Shown piece after piece: positions 44,435 to 53,311 of a DNA stretch of 64,000 nt (the stretch's first letter is position 1; each line of letters begins with the position of its first letter). The translations under genes were made by a program, and so were the position numbers. The notes beneath the pieces are model-generated. The model was not told where the DNA came from, did not search any database, and was given only the letters and a program-made list of their open reading frames with translations. Origin of the DNA: Streptomyces sp. f51 (GTDB lineage: Bacteria > Actinomycetota > Actinomycetes > Streptomycetales > Streptomycetaceae); NCBI RefSeq assembly GCF_037940415.1, contig NZ_CP149798.1, positions 1,484,501-1,548,500 on the forward strand, given 5' to 3'.

Positions 44435-45229
44435 TCAGCTCACGAAGTACGTGGGGTTCGGCAGCTTGTAGGTCCTGTCGGCGTAGCCGCCGTCGAGGTC
44501 CGAGTACTGGTCGCCGAAGTTGGCGACGATGTCGTACCCGAGGGACTCGATGTGCTTGCGCGTGCCGGACTTGTACTGCACCGTCGTGCAGTTCCAGGCG
44601 GCGGCGGTGGCGCAGTCGCTCAGGTAGGCGGGCGGGTTGGCCGCGTCCTTGAGGAACATGTGCGCGGAGTCGAGATTGACGTCGACGCCGATCTTCTTCA
44701 GGTTCTCGACCGCGGAGACGCGCTGCGACTCCTTCAGGCCCGAGTTGTAGAACACCTCGACGCCCTTGGAAGCGGCGTAGTTGACGAGGTCGGGGCTGCC
44801 GAAGACGGCCGGACGGTCCGCCTGGGCGACGTAGGCGGCCCAGGAGGCCGAGTTGTAGGTGTAGTTGGTCTTCTTCTCGTAGTCGAGCGAGAGCAGCAGC
44901 GTGTCGTCGATGTCGAAGACGACCGCGGCCTTCTCGTGCCGGTGGTGGGCCTTGCGGGCCGCCTGGTCGATGTGCCGCTTGGCGGCGGCGTCGAGACGGG
45001 CCAGGTCCTTGGCGTACTGGCTGTCGGGGGACGCCTGGTAGACACCGTTGCTGTCGGCGGTGGTGCCGTAGTAGGTGTCGATGTCCTTGACGAGAACGCC
45101 GATGTTGTAAGGCTCGTGCGTCGAGTTCGCCGTCGACTGACCGGCGGTGGCGACACCGGTGCCGTACAGGGCGGCACCGGCGACGGCACAGGTCGCGGCG
45201 ACGGCCGCGATGCGGAGTGGCTTATGCAT
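44435..45229 (-). CDS. secreted HAD-superfamily acid phosphatase
   Basis: A 264-residue exported phosphatase of the HAD subfamily IIIB (class B acid phosphatase-like). A signal peptide (residues 1-30, AALYGTGVATAGQS) is followed by a helical region and the catalytic motif VVFDIDDTLLLSLDY with the nucleophile Asp near residue 107. Motif II is VFYNSGL and the distal acid pair lies in NFGDQYSDLDGG. I chose MHKPLRI as start; upstream codons in frame are not signal-like. A phosphate-scavenging role is reasonable, but I see no PHO box before it. Confidence 0.92.
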   Translation of the reverse strand: MHKPLRIAAVAATCAVAGAALYGTGVATAGQSTANSTHEPYNIGVLVKDIDTYYGTTADSNGVYQASPDSQYAKDLARLDAAAKRHIDQAARKAHHRHEKAAVVFDIDDTLLLSLDYEKKTNYTYNSASWAAYVAQADRPAVFGSPDLVNYAASKGVEVFYNSGLKESQRVSAVENLKKIGVDVNLDSAHMFLKDAANPPAYLSDCATAAAWNCTTVQYKSGTRKHIESLGYDIVANFGDQYSDLDGGYADRTYKLPNPTYFVS

Positions 45230-45373
45230 GACAGGTTTTCTACGCGCGTAACACCCCGGAGCGCGAGGCCCTTTGCCCGATCGATACATACTTTTCGGCC
45301 TACTTGAGACCCAAGCACCCTCCGGCGGGCACCGGTTGAGCGCCACGGCGGCCCGTGCGACGGCGCGGGGGCC

Positions 45374-47104
45374 TCAGCCCGCGTACGGGTCGGGCACCTG
45401 GCCCGGCCGGGCCAGGAACGCGAAGTCGCAGCCGGTGTCGGCCTGGGTGATCTGGTCGTTGTAGAGCGCGCCGTAGCCGCGTTCGTACCGGACGGGCGGC
45501 GGGGTCCACTCGGCTCGTCGGCGTTCGAGCTCCGCCTCGTCCACGTGGAGGTGGAGCGACCGCGCCCCCACGTCCAGGGTGATCCGGTCCCCGCTCCGGA
45601 CGAGGGCGAGCGGACCGCCCACGTACGACTCGGGTGCCACGTGCAGCACGCAGGTGCCGTAACTCGTGCCGCTCATCCGGGCGTCGGAGATCCGCACCAT
45701 GTCCCGGACACCCCGCTTCAGCAGATGGCCGGGAATGGGCAGCATCCCGTACTCGGGCATGCCGGGGCCGCCCTTGGGGCCCGAGCCCCGCAGCACGAGG
45801 ACGCTGTCCTCGGTGATGCCGAGAGCGGGGTCGTCGATGGTGCGCTGCATGGTGCGGTAGTCGTCGAAGACGACCGCGGGGCCGGTGTGCCTGAGCAGGT
45901 GGGGCGCGGCCGCGATGTGCTTGATGACGGCTCCGTCGGGACAGAGGTTGCCCCGCAGGACGGCCACGCCGCCCTCGGCCGCGACCGGGTTGTCCCGGGT
46001 GCGGATGACATCGTCGTCGTGCACCCGGGCGCCCGCCAGCTGCTCGCGCATGCTGTCGTACGACACCGTGGGCCGGTCCAGGTGCAGCAGGTCGGTGATC
46101 CGCGACAGGAAGCCGGGCAGACCGCCGGCGAAGTGGAAGTCCTCCATGAGGTACTTCCGTCCGCCGGGCCGCACGTCGGCGAGGACGGGCACGGTCCGGG
46201 CGATCCGGTCGAAGTCGTCCAGGGTGAGCGGGACTCCGGCCCGTCCGGCCATGGCGATCAGATGGATCACAGCGTTCGTCGAACCGCCGAGGCCGAGCAC
46301 GGTCGTGACCGCGTCCGTGAAGGCGTCCGCGGTGAGGACGGCGGACAACCTCCGGTCCCGGTGGACCAGTTCGACGATCCGGAGCCCGGCCGCGGCCGCC
46401 ATCCGCTCGTGTCCCGAGTCGACGGCGGGGATGCTCGACGCACCGGGAACGGTGACGCCGAGCGCCTCGGCGGCGGCGGTCAGCGTGGACGCGGTGCCCA
46501 TCGTCATGCAGTGTCCCGGCGACCGGGCGAGCCCGGCCTCCAGCTCGGTCATCTCGCAGTCCCCGATGAGGCCCGCGCGCTTGTCGTCCCAGTACTTCCA
46601 CATGTCGGTGCCTGATCCGAGGACCTCGCCGCGCCAGTGGCCCGGGAGCATCGGCCCGGCCGGCACGAAGACGGTCGGCAGATCGACCGAGGCCGCCCCC
46701 ATGAGCAGCGCGGGCGTGGTCTTGTCGCAGCCGCCCATCAGCACCGCCCCGTCCACCGGATAGGACCGCAGCAGCTCCTCGGTCTCCATCGCGAGCAGAT
46801 TGCGGTAGAGCATCGGGGTCGGCTTCTGGAAGGTCTCGCTCAGCGTGGACACCGGGAATTCCAGCGGGAATCCGCCGGCCTGCCACACGCCCCGCTTGAC
46901 GGCCTGGGCGCGCTCGCGCAGGTGTACGTGGCACGGGTTGATGTCGGACCAGGTGTTGAGGATCGCGACGACCGGCTTGCCCAGGTGCTCCTCGGGGAGA
47001 TAGCCGAGCTGCCGGGTCCTGGCCCGGTGGCTGAACGCGCGGAGCCCGTCGGTGCCGTACCACTGATGGCTCCTGAGCTCCTCGGGCCGCTTCACCGGGC
47101 CCAT
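45374..47104 (-). CDS. IlvD/Edd-family sugar-acid dehydratase
   Basis: A 576-residue iron-sulfur dehydratase of the IlvD/Edd family. Cluster-binding Cys lie in DINPCH near residue 56 and MGGCDKTTPALLMG near 127, with a third in GHCMTMGTAST near 200. MSGTSYGTCVLHVAPES is the C-terminal signature. The WKYWDD stretch is typical of the aldonate branch (L-arabonate, D-xylonate, D-fuconate dehydratases) rather than valine synthesis. It overlaps the DapA-like gene by 13 bases in a GntR-DapA-IlvD operon; a 2-keto-3-deoxy acid would be handed to that partner. Exact substrate not determined. Confidence 0.9.
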   Translation of the reverse strand: MGPVKRPEELRSHQWYGTDGLRAFSHRARTRQLGYLPEEHLGKPVVAILNTWSDINPCHVHLRERAQAVKRGVWQAGGFPLEFPVSTLSETFQKPTPMLYRNLLAMETEELLRSYPVDGAVLMGGCDKTTPALLMGAASVDLPTVFVPAGPMLPGHWRGEVLGSGTDMWKYWDDKRAGLIGDCEMTELEAGLARSPGHCMTMGTASTLTAAAEALGVTVPGASSIPAVDSGHERMAAAAGLRIVELVHRDRRLSAVLTADAFTDAVTTVLGLGGSTNAVIHLIAMAGRAGVPLTLDDFDRIARTVPVLADVRPGGRKYLMEDFHFAGGLPGFLSRITDLLHLDRPTVSYDSMREQLAGARVHDDDVIRTRDNPVAAEGGVAVLRGNLCPDGAVIKHIAAAPHLLRHTGPAVVFDDYRTMQRTIDDPALGITEDSVLVLRGSGPKGGPGMPEYGMLPIPGHLLKRGVRDMVRISDARMSGTSYGTCVLHVAPESYVGGPLALVRSGDRITLDVGARSLHLHVDEAELERRRAEWTPPPVRYERGYGALYNDQITQADTGCDFAFLARPGQVPDPYAG

Positions 47105-48000
47105 CCGGCGACCAGGGCGGCGACCTCGGAACGCTCGCTCTCGGGCAGCGGTGCGCTGGGCGGACGCACATCGCGGCGGCACAGACCGAGCGAGGCCAGG
47201 GCCTCCTTCACGACGGCGACGTTGTTCGCGGAGGCGTCGGCGGCGCGCAGTTCCTCGAAGCGGCGGATCCGCTCCCAGACCTTCATCGCGGCCGGGTGGT
47301 CGCCGCGGCGGAGCGCACCGATCATGTCCAGCGAGAGGGCCGGGGCGACGTTCACCAGGCCCGAGGTGAATCCGGTGGCACCGGCCGAGAAGTACGAGGG
47401 GGCGTAGGGCTCGGCGAGTCCGGCCACCCAGACGAACCGGTCGAGACCGGCGTCCCGCGCGAAGGACGCGAAGCGGGCCGCGTCGGGGACCGCGTACTTC
47501 ACGCCGATGACGTTCGGGCAGGCGTCCGCGAGTTCGGCGAGCCGGGCGCCCGCGAGCGCCGGGTCGCGGATGTAGGGGACGACGCCCAGCTCCGGCACGG
47601 ACGCGGCGACCGCCCGGTGGTACGCGACCCAGCCGCGCTGCGAGACGTACGGGTGCACGGGCTGATGGACCATCACCATCGGTGCGCCGAGGGCGCGGGC
47701 GTGCCGTGCGGAGGCGACGGCGGTCGGCACGTCGTGGCCGACGCCGACGAGGACGGCCGCGCGGCCGGCGGCCTCCTCGACGGTCGACTCGGTGACGGTA
47801 CGGCGCTCTTCGGGGGTGAGGGCGTAGAACTCGCCGGTGTTGCCGTTGGGGGTGAGGGTGCGGACGCCGGCGTCGATCAGCCGGCGCAGCAGGGCCCGGT
47901 GGGCGTCGCGGTCGATCGTGCCGTCCTCGGCGAACGGGGTCACCGGGATCGCCACGACCTCGGCGAGTGCCGCCCGCGAGGTCTCGAAGGTCGCCGTCAT
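47092..48000 (-). CDS. DapA-family aldolase/dehydratase
   Basis: A 302-residue (beta/alpha)8 enzyme of the dihydrodipicolinate synthase/N-acetylneuraminate lyase family. The GNTGEFYALT loop is present near residue 53; the catalytic Tyr is in VVPYIRDP and the Schiff-base Lys in IGVKYAVPDA near residue 169. Linked to an IlvD-type sugar-acid dehydratase, it is likely a 2-keto-3-deoxy sugar-acid aldolase or dehydratase and not a lysine-pathway enzyme. Its ATG overlaps the GntR stop by 4 bases. Confidence 0.9.
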   Translation of the reverse strand: MTATFETSRAALAEVVAIPVTPFAEDGTIDRDAHRALLRRLIDAGVRTLTPNGNTGEFYALTPEERRTVTESTVEEAAGRAAVLVGVGHDVPTAVASARHARALGAPMVMVHQPVHPYVSQRGWVAYHRAVAASVPELGVVPYIRDPALAGARLAELADACPNVIGVKYAVPDAARFASFARDAGLDRFVWVAGLAEPYAPSYFSAGATGFTSGLVNVAPALSLDMIGALRRGDHPAAMKVWERIRRFEELRAADASANNVAVVKEALASLGLCRRDVRPPSAPLPESERSEVAALVAGWAR

Positions 48001-48653
48001 TCCCTTCCGTCCTCCTCCTGGCCCTCCGGGAAGGCCCGTCGCACGAACGAGGCGATGTGCGCGTGCAGGGCCGCGGCCGCGCCGTCCGCGTCGCCTTCCA
48101 GGGCGAGACGCAGGATCTCCCCGTGCTCGCCCGCCTCCCGCTCCCACGAGGGGGCAACGGCCCAGGCGACGGCGGAGACGAGGGCCGCCTGGTCGCGCAC
48201 CTCGTCGAGCATCCGGACGAGCAGCGGGTTGCCGCAGGGCGCATACAGGGCCCGGTGGAACTCCCGGTTGGCCAGGGACCGTTCGGCGGTGTCGGCGGCG
48301 GCGCCGGCGCGGGTGAGCGCGTCGCGGGCGGCGTCGAGCGAGGCCCCACGGCGCACCACCCGCCGCAGCGCCTCGGGTTCGAGGAGCAGCCGTACGTCGT
48401 ACACCTCGCGTGCCATGTCGGCGTCGACCCTGCGCACCGTGACGCCCTTGAACTGGCTCATCACGACGAGCCCGGTGCCGGCCAGGGTCTTGAGCGCCTC
48501 GCGCACCGGGGTCTTCGACACCCCGAAGTGGGCGGCGAGTTCGGTCTCGACCAGGGCCTGTCCCGGGGTCAACTGCCCCGTGAGGATGCGGTGTCTGATC
48601 CCTTCGAGCACGAACTCGGTGCGGGAGGGGATCGGGATGGGCACAGAGGTCAT
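47997..48653 (-). CDS. GntR-family (FadR-type) regulator
   Basis: A 218-residue regulator with an N-terminal winged helix (about residues 10-75, LVETELAAHFGVSKTPVREALK) and a helical FCD effector domain (DVRLLLEPEALRRVVRRG, ANREFHRALYAPCGNPLL, GEHGEIL with metal-site His). GGAGAGG precedes the ATG used here. It heads the operon with the DapA- and IlvD-family genes and presumably responds to a sugar acid. A 13-base palindrome about 40 bases upstream is the likely autoregulatory site. Confidence 0.93.
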   Translation of the reverse strand: MTSVPIPIPSRTEFVLEGIRHRILTGQLTPGQALVETELAAHFGVSKTPVREALKTLAGTGLVVMSQFKGVTVRRVDADMAREVYDVRLLLEPEALRRVVRRGASLDAARDALTRAGAAADTAERSLANREFHRALYAPCGNPLLVRMLDEVRDQAALVSAVAWAVAPSWEREAGEHGEILRLALEGDADGAAAALHAHIASFVRRAFPEGQEEDGRE

Positions 48654-48693
48654 GCGCGCCTCTCCGGTCTCGCGTAGCACGTCCCATATATGA

Positions 48694-48706
48694 CGTACGA
48701 AGTACG
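48694..48706. promoter_or_regulatory. palindromic operator upstream of the GntR gene
   Basis: CGTACGAAGTACG is a palindrome with 5-base arms around GAA, 41 bases before the GntR start. Position and symmetry fit a FadR-type autoregulatory operator. TATATGA lies beside it as a possible -10 region. Confidence 0.45.
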
Positions 48707-48784
48707 ACGCGTCGACCGTAGGAGCGCGACCGTCTTTCGTCAACGCTTCCGACACGGTTAATTCCAGAGGGAGTTGAGGGCGCG

Positions 48785-48840
48785 CGGGGCATCGAGGCAT
48801 CGGGGCATCGGGGCATCGGGGCATCGGGGCATCGGGGCCG
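48785..48840. repeat. 8-base tandem repeat (seven units)
   Basis: Seven units of CGGGGCAT in a row; the second has one substitution (CGAGGCAT) and the last ends CCG. It lies in the gap between the GntR gene and the TIGR03086 gene, which otherwise shows only the GntR operator. Such a short-period array is likely to vary in copy number. Confidence 0.9.
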
Positions 48841-48966
48841 CCGTACCGGAGTACGCGGACGGGCTGCCCGCGTGGCGGACAGCCCGTGGTTCATCGGCGC
48901 GCCGGCACCCCGGCAAGGGGCTCCGGCGCGGCGGCATCCCGGCGGGCCCTCTCCGGGAGGGGCGCG

Positions 48967-49554
48967 CTACCGCTTCCAGCCCGGGTCGCGGCCGCTGAGG
49001 CCGATCACCCGGTCGAGGAACGGTGCGGCCTCGGGCACCGGGACGACCGGGCCGAAGATGCCACCGACGCGGGTCGGGTCGTCGGCCACTCCGGCGAGGA
49101 ACCGGTGCGTCACCTGGAGGGCGGTGTCGTCGGGGACGTACTCCTGACCGGTGGCACGCGCGAGGTCCCAGCCGTGCACCACCAGCTCGTCGGCGGCGAC
49201 GGCCGCCGCGACCTCGGCCGGCAGGGTCACTCCCCCGGCCCGGGTCGTGCCCGTCCAGGCGGCCGGGTCACGCCAGGCGTCGGCGAGTTCGTCGAGCGCC
49301 TTCGGCAGGGACGCGCGCCAGCCCTGCTCGATGTCGGGCACGGTGGCGGCGGGGCTGGTGTCGGTCGTGGGGCCCAGGTCCTTGCGCCCGGCGTCACGGA
49401 AGGCGACGGCCAGTCCGGCCAGATGCCCGAGCAGGTTGTGCACCGCGTACCGGGGACAGGGCGTCGCCCCGTCGAGCTGCGCGTCCGTGACACCCTCCAC
49501 GAGGCGCGCCACGACGAGGGCCTGCGGCCCGAAATCGAAGGTCTGGCCGGTCAT
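48967..49554 (-). CDS. TIGR03086-family protein (mycothiol-dependent maleylpyruvate isomerase-like)
   Basis: A 195-residue protein of the DinB/MDMPI fold. LDGATPCPRYAVHNLLGHLAGLAVAFRDA contains the first metal His; further His residues are in VVHGWDLARATG near residue 137. The family binds a divalent metal and may use mycothiol, but its reactions are mostly unknown. I began at MTGQTFDFGP, the usual family start; the longer frame upstream looks non-coding. A 19-base exact tandem duplication (49565-49602) lies just before the start codon. Confidence 0.88.
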   Translation of the reverse strand: MTGQTFDFGPQALVVARLVEGVTDAQLDGATPCPRYAVHNLLGHLAGLAVAFRDAGRKDLGPTTDTSPAATVPDIEQGWRASLPKALDELADAWRDPAAWTGTTRAGGVTLPAEVAAAVAADELVVHGWDLARATGQEYVPDDTALQVTHRFLAGVADDPTRVGGIFGPVVPVPEAAPFLDRVIGLSGRDPGWKR

Positions 49555-49564
49555 CCGATTCTCC

Positions 49565-49602
49565 TCAGTACGTGTGTCCGTCTTCAGTACGTGTGTCCGT
49601 CT
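49565..49602. repeat. 19-base exact tandem duplication
   Basis: TCAGTACGTGTGTCCGTCT occurs twice head to tail, 11-48 bases before the TIGR03086 start. It probably sits in the 5' leader. The remaining gap to the divergent serine hydrolase gene (to 49880) holds nothing I recognise. Confidence 0.9.
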
Positions 49603-49880
49603 TCGCATCCACATCGGGGACCCACGGGAGATGTCCGTGGGGCGCCCGTGCGCATGCCGGGATGCCCGCGAGGCACGGCCGTGGGCGCGGTCCCATGGGG
49701 TAGACCCCGGCGCCACGGGAAACTCATCGGCCGCCCGGGCCGGGTTCCCGCGCCGCCGGGGCAGCCGGACGGCCCAACCCCCGGGCGTCCGCTCCTCCGT
49801 ATGCAGCAGCGGCGCAGGCGGGGCGATCACCCGGGGCCGAAGCTGGGCGTGCCCAGGCCCGCCCGACTCGGGAGACCCCC

Positions 49881-51062
49881 ATGCCCCTGCCCCGCCGCCC
49901 CCGGCTGCGCTCGTCCCTCGGCGCCCTGCTGGCCGCCGCCTGCCTGACCGGCGCCATGGCCGGACCGGCCGACGCCGGTTCCGGTTCCGGTTCCGTCGAC
50001 CGTGACCACGACCGCGCCCTGCGGCAGCAGCTCGAAGCGCTGGTGCGCAGCCCCGGCGGCCCGCCCGGTGTCATCGCCGTCCTCACCCGCGAGGGCCGGT
50101 CCCGTGTCGTGCGCGCGGGGGTCGCCGAGCTGGGCGGCGGACGCCCGATCGAGCCGGACGACCACACGCGGATCGCGAGTACCGCGAAGGCGTTCAGCGG
50201 TGCCGTGGCGCTGCGCCTGGTGGACCGGCGCGCGCTCTCCCTCGACGACACCATCGGCCGCCGGCTGCCGTCCCTGCCCCGGCAGTGGCACGCCGTGACG
50301 CTGCGCCAGCTGCTGAACCACACCAGCGGGCTGCCCGACTACTCGCAGAGCCCCGACTTCATCAAGGTCCTCACCGCCGATCCGCACCACCACTTCGACT
50401 CGCGCCGACTGCTCGACTACGTGGCCGGTGAACCGCTGCTCTTCCGGCCGGGATCGCGGTACCAGTACTCGAACTCGGACAACATCGCGGTCGCGCTGAT
50501 GGCCGAGGCGGCGACGGGCGTGCGCTACGAGCAGTTGCTGCGCGGGCTCGTCTACCGGCCGCTCGGTCTGCGCGACACGAGCCTCCCGCAGGGCTTCGAG
50601 ATGCCGCGGCCGTACATGCACGGCTACGACGTCACGCCGCCGAATCCCCCCGAGGACGTCAGCGAGGCGCTCAGCGCGTCGGGCGTATGGGCGTCGGGGG
50701 GCATCATCTCGACCCCGGCGGACCTGACCCGCTTCATCCGCGGGTACGCGGGCGGGGCCCTGATCTCCCAGGCGACCCTGCGCGAGCAGCGCCGTTGGAT
50801 CGAAGGGGCCTCGGAGCCGGCGGGACCCGGTGAGAACAAGGCGGGGGAGGCGATCTTCCGCTACTCCACCCGCTGCGGAGTGGTCCTCGGCCACACCGGG
50901 AACTTCCCCGGCTACACCCAGCTGATCGCGGCCACACCGGACGGCCGGCGGTCGCTGACCTTCTCGCTCACCACCCAGGTGAACAAGACGAACAAGCCCG
51001 AGCTGCTGGCGAAGCTGCGCGCGGTCGAGGAGAACTTCGTCTGCGCGCTGCTGAAGAACTGA
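49881..51062 (+). CDS. secreted serine hydrolase (class C beta-lactamase / D-Ala-D-Ala carboxypeptidase family)
   Basis: A 393-residue exported enzyme. A signal peptide ends near ADAGSG (about residue 33), followed by a Gly/Ser stretch. Active-site motifs of the family are STAK near residue 99 (SxxK), YSNSDN near 196 (YxN) and HTGNFPG near 338 (HxG in place of KTG). This set fits R61-type DD-peptidases and related esterases as well as class C beta-lactamases; the sequence alone does not separate them. A C-terminal Cys follows near residue 388. Confidence 0.92.
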   Translation: MPLPRRPRLRSSLGALLAAACLTGAMAGPADAGSGSGSVDRDHDRALRQQLEALVRSPGGPPGVIAVLTREGRSRVVRAGVAELGGGRPIEPDDHTRIASTAKAFSGAVALRLVDRRALSLDDTIGRRLPSLPRQWHAVTLRQLLNHTSGLPDYSQSPDFIKVLTADPHHHFDSRRLLDYVAGEPLLFRPGSRYQYSNSDNIAVALMAEAATGVRYEQLLRGLVYRPLGLRDTSLPQGFEMPRPYMHGYDVTPPNPPEDVSEALSASGVWASGGIISTPADLTRFIRGYAGGALISQATLREQRRWIEGASEPAGPGENKAGEAIFRYSTRCGVVLGHTGNFPGYTQLIAATPDGRRSLTFSLTTQVNKTNKPELLAKLRAVEENFVCALLKN

Positions 51063-51142
51063 GCGGCGCCACGACGGGGCGCCGGGACCGGACCCGACAC
51101 CGGCCCGAACCTGGCGCCCCGCGGAGCGTTCACTCCCCTTCC

Positions 51143-51217
51143 ATTGCAACGCGCCAGCGGAGGGCATTGCATTAGAGCCAGAACCATTGCAACGAAATTG
51201 CGGCATTCACCTGCAAT
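51143..51217. promoter_or_regulatory. ATTGCA box cluster upstream of the DUF4097 gene
   Basis: ATTGCA occurs at 51143, 51166 and 51186, with the inverted TGCAAT at 51212; the first and third are extended to ATTGCAACG. The region is unusually AT-rich for the window and leads to the DUF4097 gene 112 bases on. It looks like the binding area of one regulator, otherwise unidentified. Confidence 0.45.
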
Positions 51218-51328
51218 GACACGACTTTTGCGCAACAAGCATGTTGCCCAATCCTTGAACGCAACGTAGCGTTTCCACTATCAGAAAGCAGCACGGAAAC
51301 GCGTGCGACGCAGACCAAGGAGAGCATC

Positions 51329-52000
51329 ATGCAGAAGTTCGACACCCCCGCCCCCGTCTCCGCCGTCATCGACATCCCCGCGGGACGCATCCGGTTCATC
51401 GCCGCCGACCGCGCGGACACCACGGTCGAGGTCCTGCCCGCGGACGCCTCCAAGGGCCGGGACGTGAAGGCGGCCGAGCAGACCGAGGTCTCCTACGGGG
51501 ACGGCGTGCTGCGCGTCGAGATCCCCGGGGCGCGGAACCGGGGCCTCGGCTCCTCGGGTTCCGTCGAGGTGACCGTGCAGGTGCCGGCCGGATCCCGCGT
51601 CGAGGCGAAGGCGGCCGCCGCCGAGTTCCGGGGCGTGGGACGGCTCGGCGACGTCACCTTCGAGGGCGGCCACCGCTCGGTCGAGCTCGACGAGGCCGGC
51701 ACCGTGCGCCTGACCGGCCTGGACGCGGACATCTCGGTCGGCCGTCTGCACGGCCCGGCCGAGATCAGCACCCAGAAGGGCGATCTGACCATCGGCGAGG
51801 CCGCCCGCGACACCCTCACGCTGAGCACCCTGATGGGCGACATCATCGTCGGCGCAGCCCCCGGCGTCTCCGCCGCGCTGGACGCCGGCACCACCCTCGG
51901 CCGGATCAGCAACACCCTCAAGAACACCGGCACCCCCGGCCTGACCATCCACGCCACCACCGCCCACGGCGACATCACCGCCCGCACGGTGACCGACTGA
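51329..52000 (+). CDS. DUF4097 beta-helix protein
   Basis: A 223-residue protein of the DUF4097 family, short beta-strand repeats forming a solenoid. The repeats show as RVEIPG, SVEVTVQVPAGSRVEAKAA, ISVGRLHGPAEISTQKGDLTIG and TTAHGDITARTVTD. There is no signal peptide or membrane helix, so it appears cytoplasmic. AAGGAGAG precedes the ATG. A long hairpin follows the gene, so it is a single-gene transcript with the ATTGCA-box promoter. Function unknown. Confidence 0.9.
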   Translation: MQKFDTPAPVSAVIDIPAGRIRFIAADRADTTVEVLPADASKGRDVKAAEQTEVSYGDGVLRVEIPGARNRGLGSSGSVEVTVQVPAGSRVEAKAAAAEFRGVGRLGDVTFEGGHRSVELDEAGTVRLTGLDADISVGRLHGPAEISTQKGDLTIGEAARDTLTLSTLMGDIIVGAAPGVSAALDAGTTLGRISNTLKNTGTPGLTIHATTAHGDITARTVTD

Positions 52001-52013
52001 AGGCGCGACGCAC

Positions 52014-52074
52014 CCCCCTCGTCCCTCCGCCGACTCCGCCCCGTCCGGGGCCGGTCGCTGGAGGGACGAGGGGG
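52014..52074. terminator. terminator between DUF4097 and the convergent gene
   Basis: A 15-base-pair outer stem, CCCCCTCGTCCCTCC with its complement, encloses a GC-rich loop with further pairing. It lies between convergent genes. Confidence 0.8.
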
Positions 52075-52132
52075 TTCGGGCCAGCGGGACGGGGCGGAGG
52101 ACGGATCCCGGACGGACCCGGACCCCATCCCC

Positions 52133-53311
52133 CTACTCCAGCGCCGCCAACGCCCTCCGCACGGCCGCCAGATCGGCGTCCGAGGCCAACCCCGCGTGAT
52201 ACAGCCGCAGTTCGGTCGCGCCGAGCTCGGCGGCGCGGGCCGCGTCGGCCGCCAGAGCCTCCGGCCGGCCTCCCATCCCGGACACCACGGTGAAGTTGGC
52301 GGCCAGCACCCTGCCCCCCGCGCCCGTCCGCATCGCCTCCGCGAACGGTGTCAGCAGACCCGCGCCTCCCGTGCACGGCACGACCACGCCGTCGGCCACG
52401 GACAGGATGTGCCCGGGATCGACCCCGGCGTTGGCGCCGCAGTGGAAGGAGGCGGGGTCGGCGTGCAGCAGCACCTGGAATCCGGCCGGAGCGGCGGAGC
52501 GGACCGCCGAGACCGTCTCCTCCTGGAGCGAGCGGGCCACCTGGTCGCGCCAGACACGGGTGGCCGCCGCGGTGCCCGCCCCCAGCAGTTTCTCCACTCC
52601 GGCCCAGTCGCCGCCGGACGGCTCCCCCCGCCACACCGGCTCCAGCGCTCCGCGTACGAAGGACGCCAACTCCTCCGCGTCCAGCCCCTGTCGGGCGTAT
52701 CCGTCCGCACACGAGGGGCAGAAGCAGAGGGACATCAGATACTGCCCCGCGTCCCCGAGCGCCACCCCGCCCGTCTTGTCGTGGGCGTGCAGATGGGCGA
52801 ACCCGTACCAGCCGAGCGACTCCAGTTCCGTCCCCGCCGCGCCGGGCCGCACCGCCGCCTCCGCCGCGAGCCGCGCCAGGTAGGCGCGGGTGTCGGGCTG
52901 GGCGACGCAGGGGGCCCAGGGGTAGCGGTCCCCGTAGGCGTTGACGACGGAGGTCGCCGGATGCTCCTCCCCCATACGGGAGTTGTGCGCGAGCACGACC
53001 CACGTGTGGACGTCCAGGCCCGCGCCGGCGAGTGCGGCGGCGGCCTCGCCGTACGCGTCGCCGGGGGCCCAGTCACCGGCCGGGTACGGGCGAAGGCTCC
53101 GGCCGCGCCAGCGTGCCTCGTCCACCGGATACAGCACGGCGGCGTGCGCGGCCGTGACGATCCGGTGCCGGGGGTGGCGGGGGGTCAGCGCGCGCGTGGA
53201 GTGGTAGGCGGACGCGAGGGTCACCTGGCGGACGCCGAGGGCGGCGGTCCTGGCGGCGGCCCCCGGATCCCCGTCGACGTCCCAGGGATAGAGGAACGCG
53301 GACGCCCTCAC
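52133..53311 (-). CDS. unrecognised protein coupled to the glucarate-pathway dehydratase
   Basis: A 392-residue soluble protein I cannot place in a named family. It looks like a (beta/alpha)-barrel: strands such as VRQVTLASAYHS, VHTWVVLAHNSRMG, LESLGWYGFAHLHAH, GFQVLLHADPASFHCGAN and ELRLYHAGLAS alternate with helices, and loops are rich in His, Asp and Arg. A CFCPSCADGYARQG segment near residue 190 recalls glycoside-hydrolase-like barrels. The GTG start overlaps the dehydratase stop by 4 bases (GTGA), so the two are made together. A role in uronate or sugar-acid breakdown follows from context only. Confidence 0.75.
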   Translation of the reverse strand: MRASAFLYPWDVDGDPGAAARTAALGVRQVTLASAYHSTRALTPRHPRHRIVTAAHAAVLYPVDEARWRGRSLRPYPAGDWAPGDAYGEAAAALAGAGLDVHTWVVLAHNSRMGEEHPATSVVNAYGDRYPWAPCVAQPDTRAYLARLAAEAAVRPGAAGTELESLGWYGFAHLHAHDKTGGVALGDAGQYLMSLCFCPSCADGYARQGLDAEELASFVRGALEPVWRGEPSGGDWAGVEKLLGAGTAAATRVWRDQVARSLQEETVSAVRSAAPAGFQVLLHADPASFHCGANAGVDPGHILSVADGVVVPCTGGAGLLTPFAEAMRTGAGGRVLAANFTVVSGMGGRPEALAADAARAAELGATELRLYHAGLASDADLAAVRRALAALE

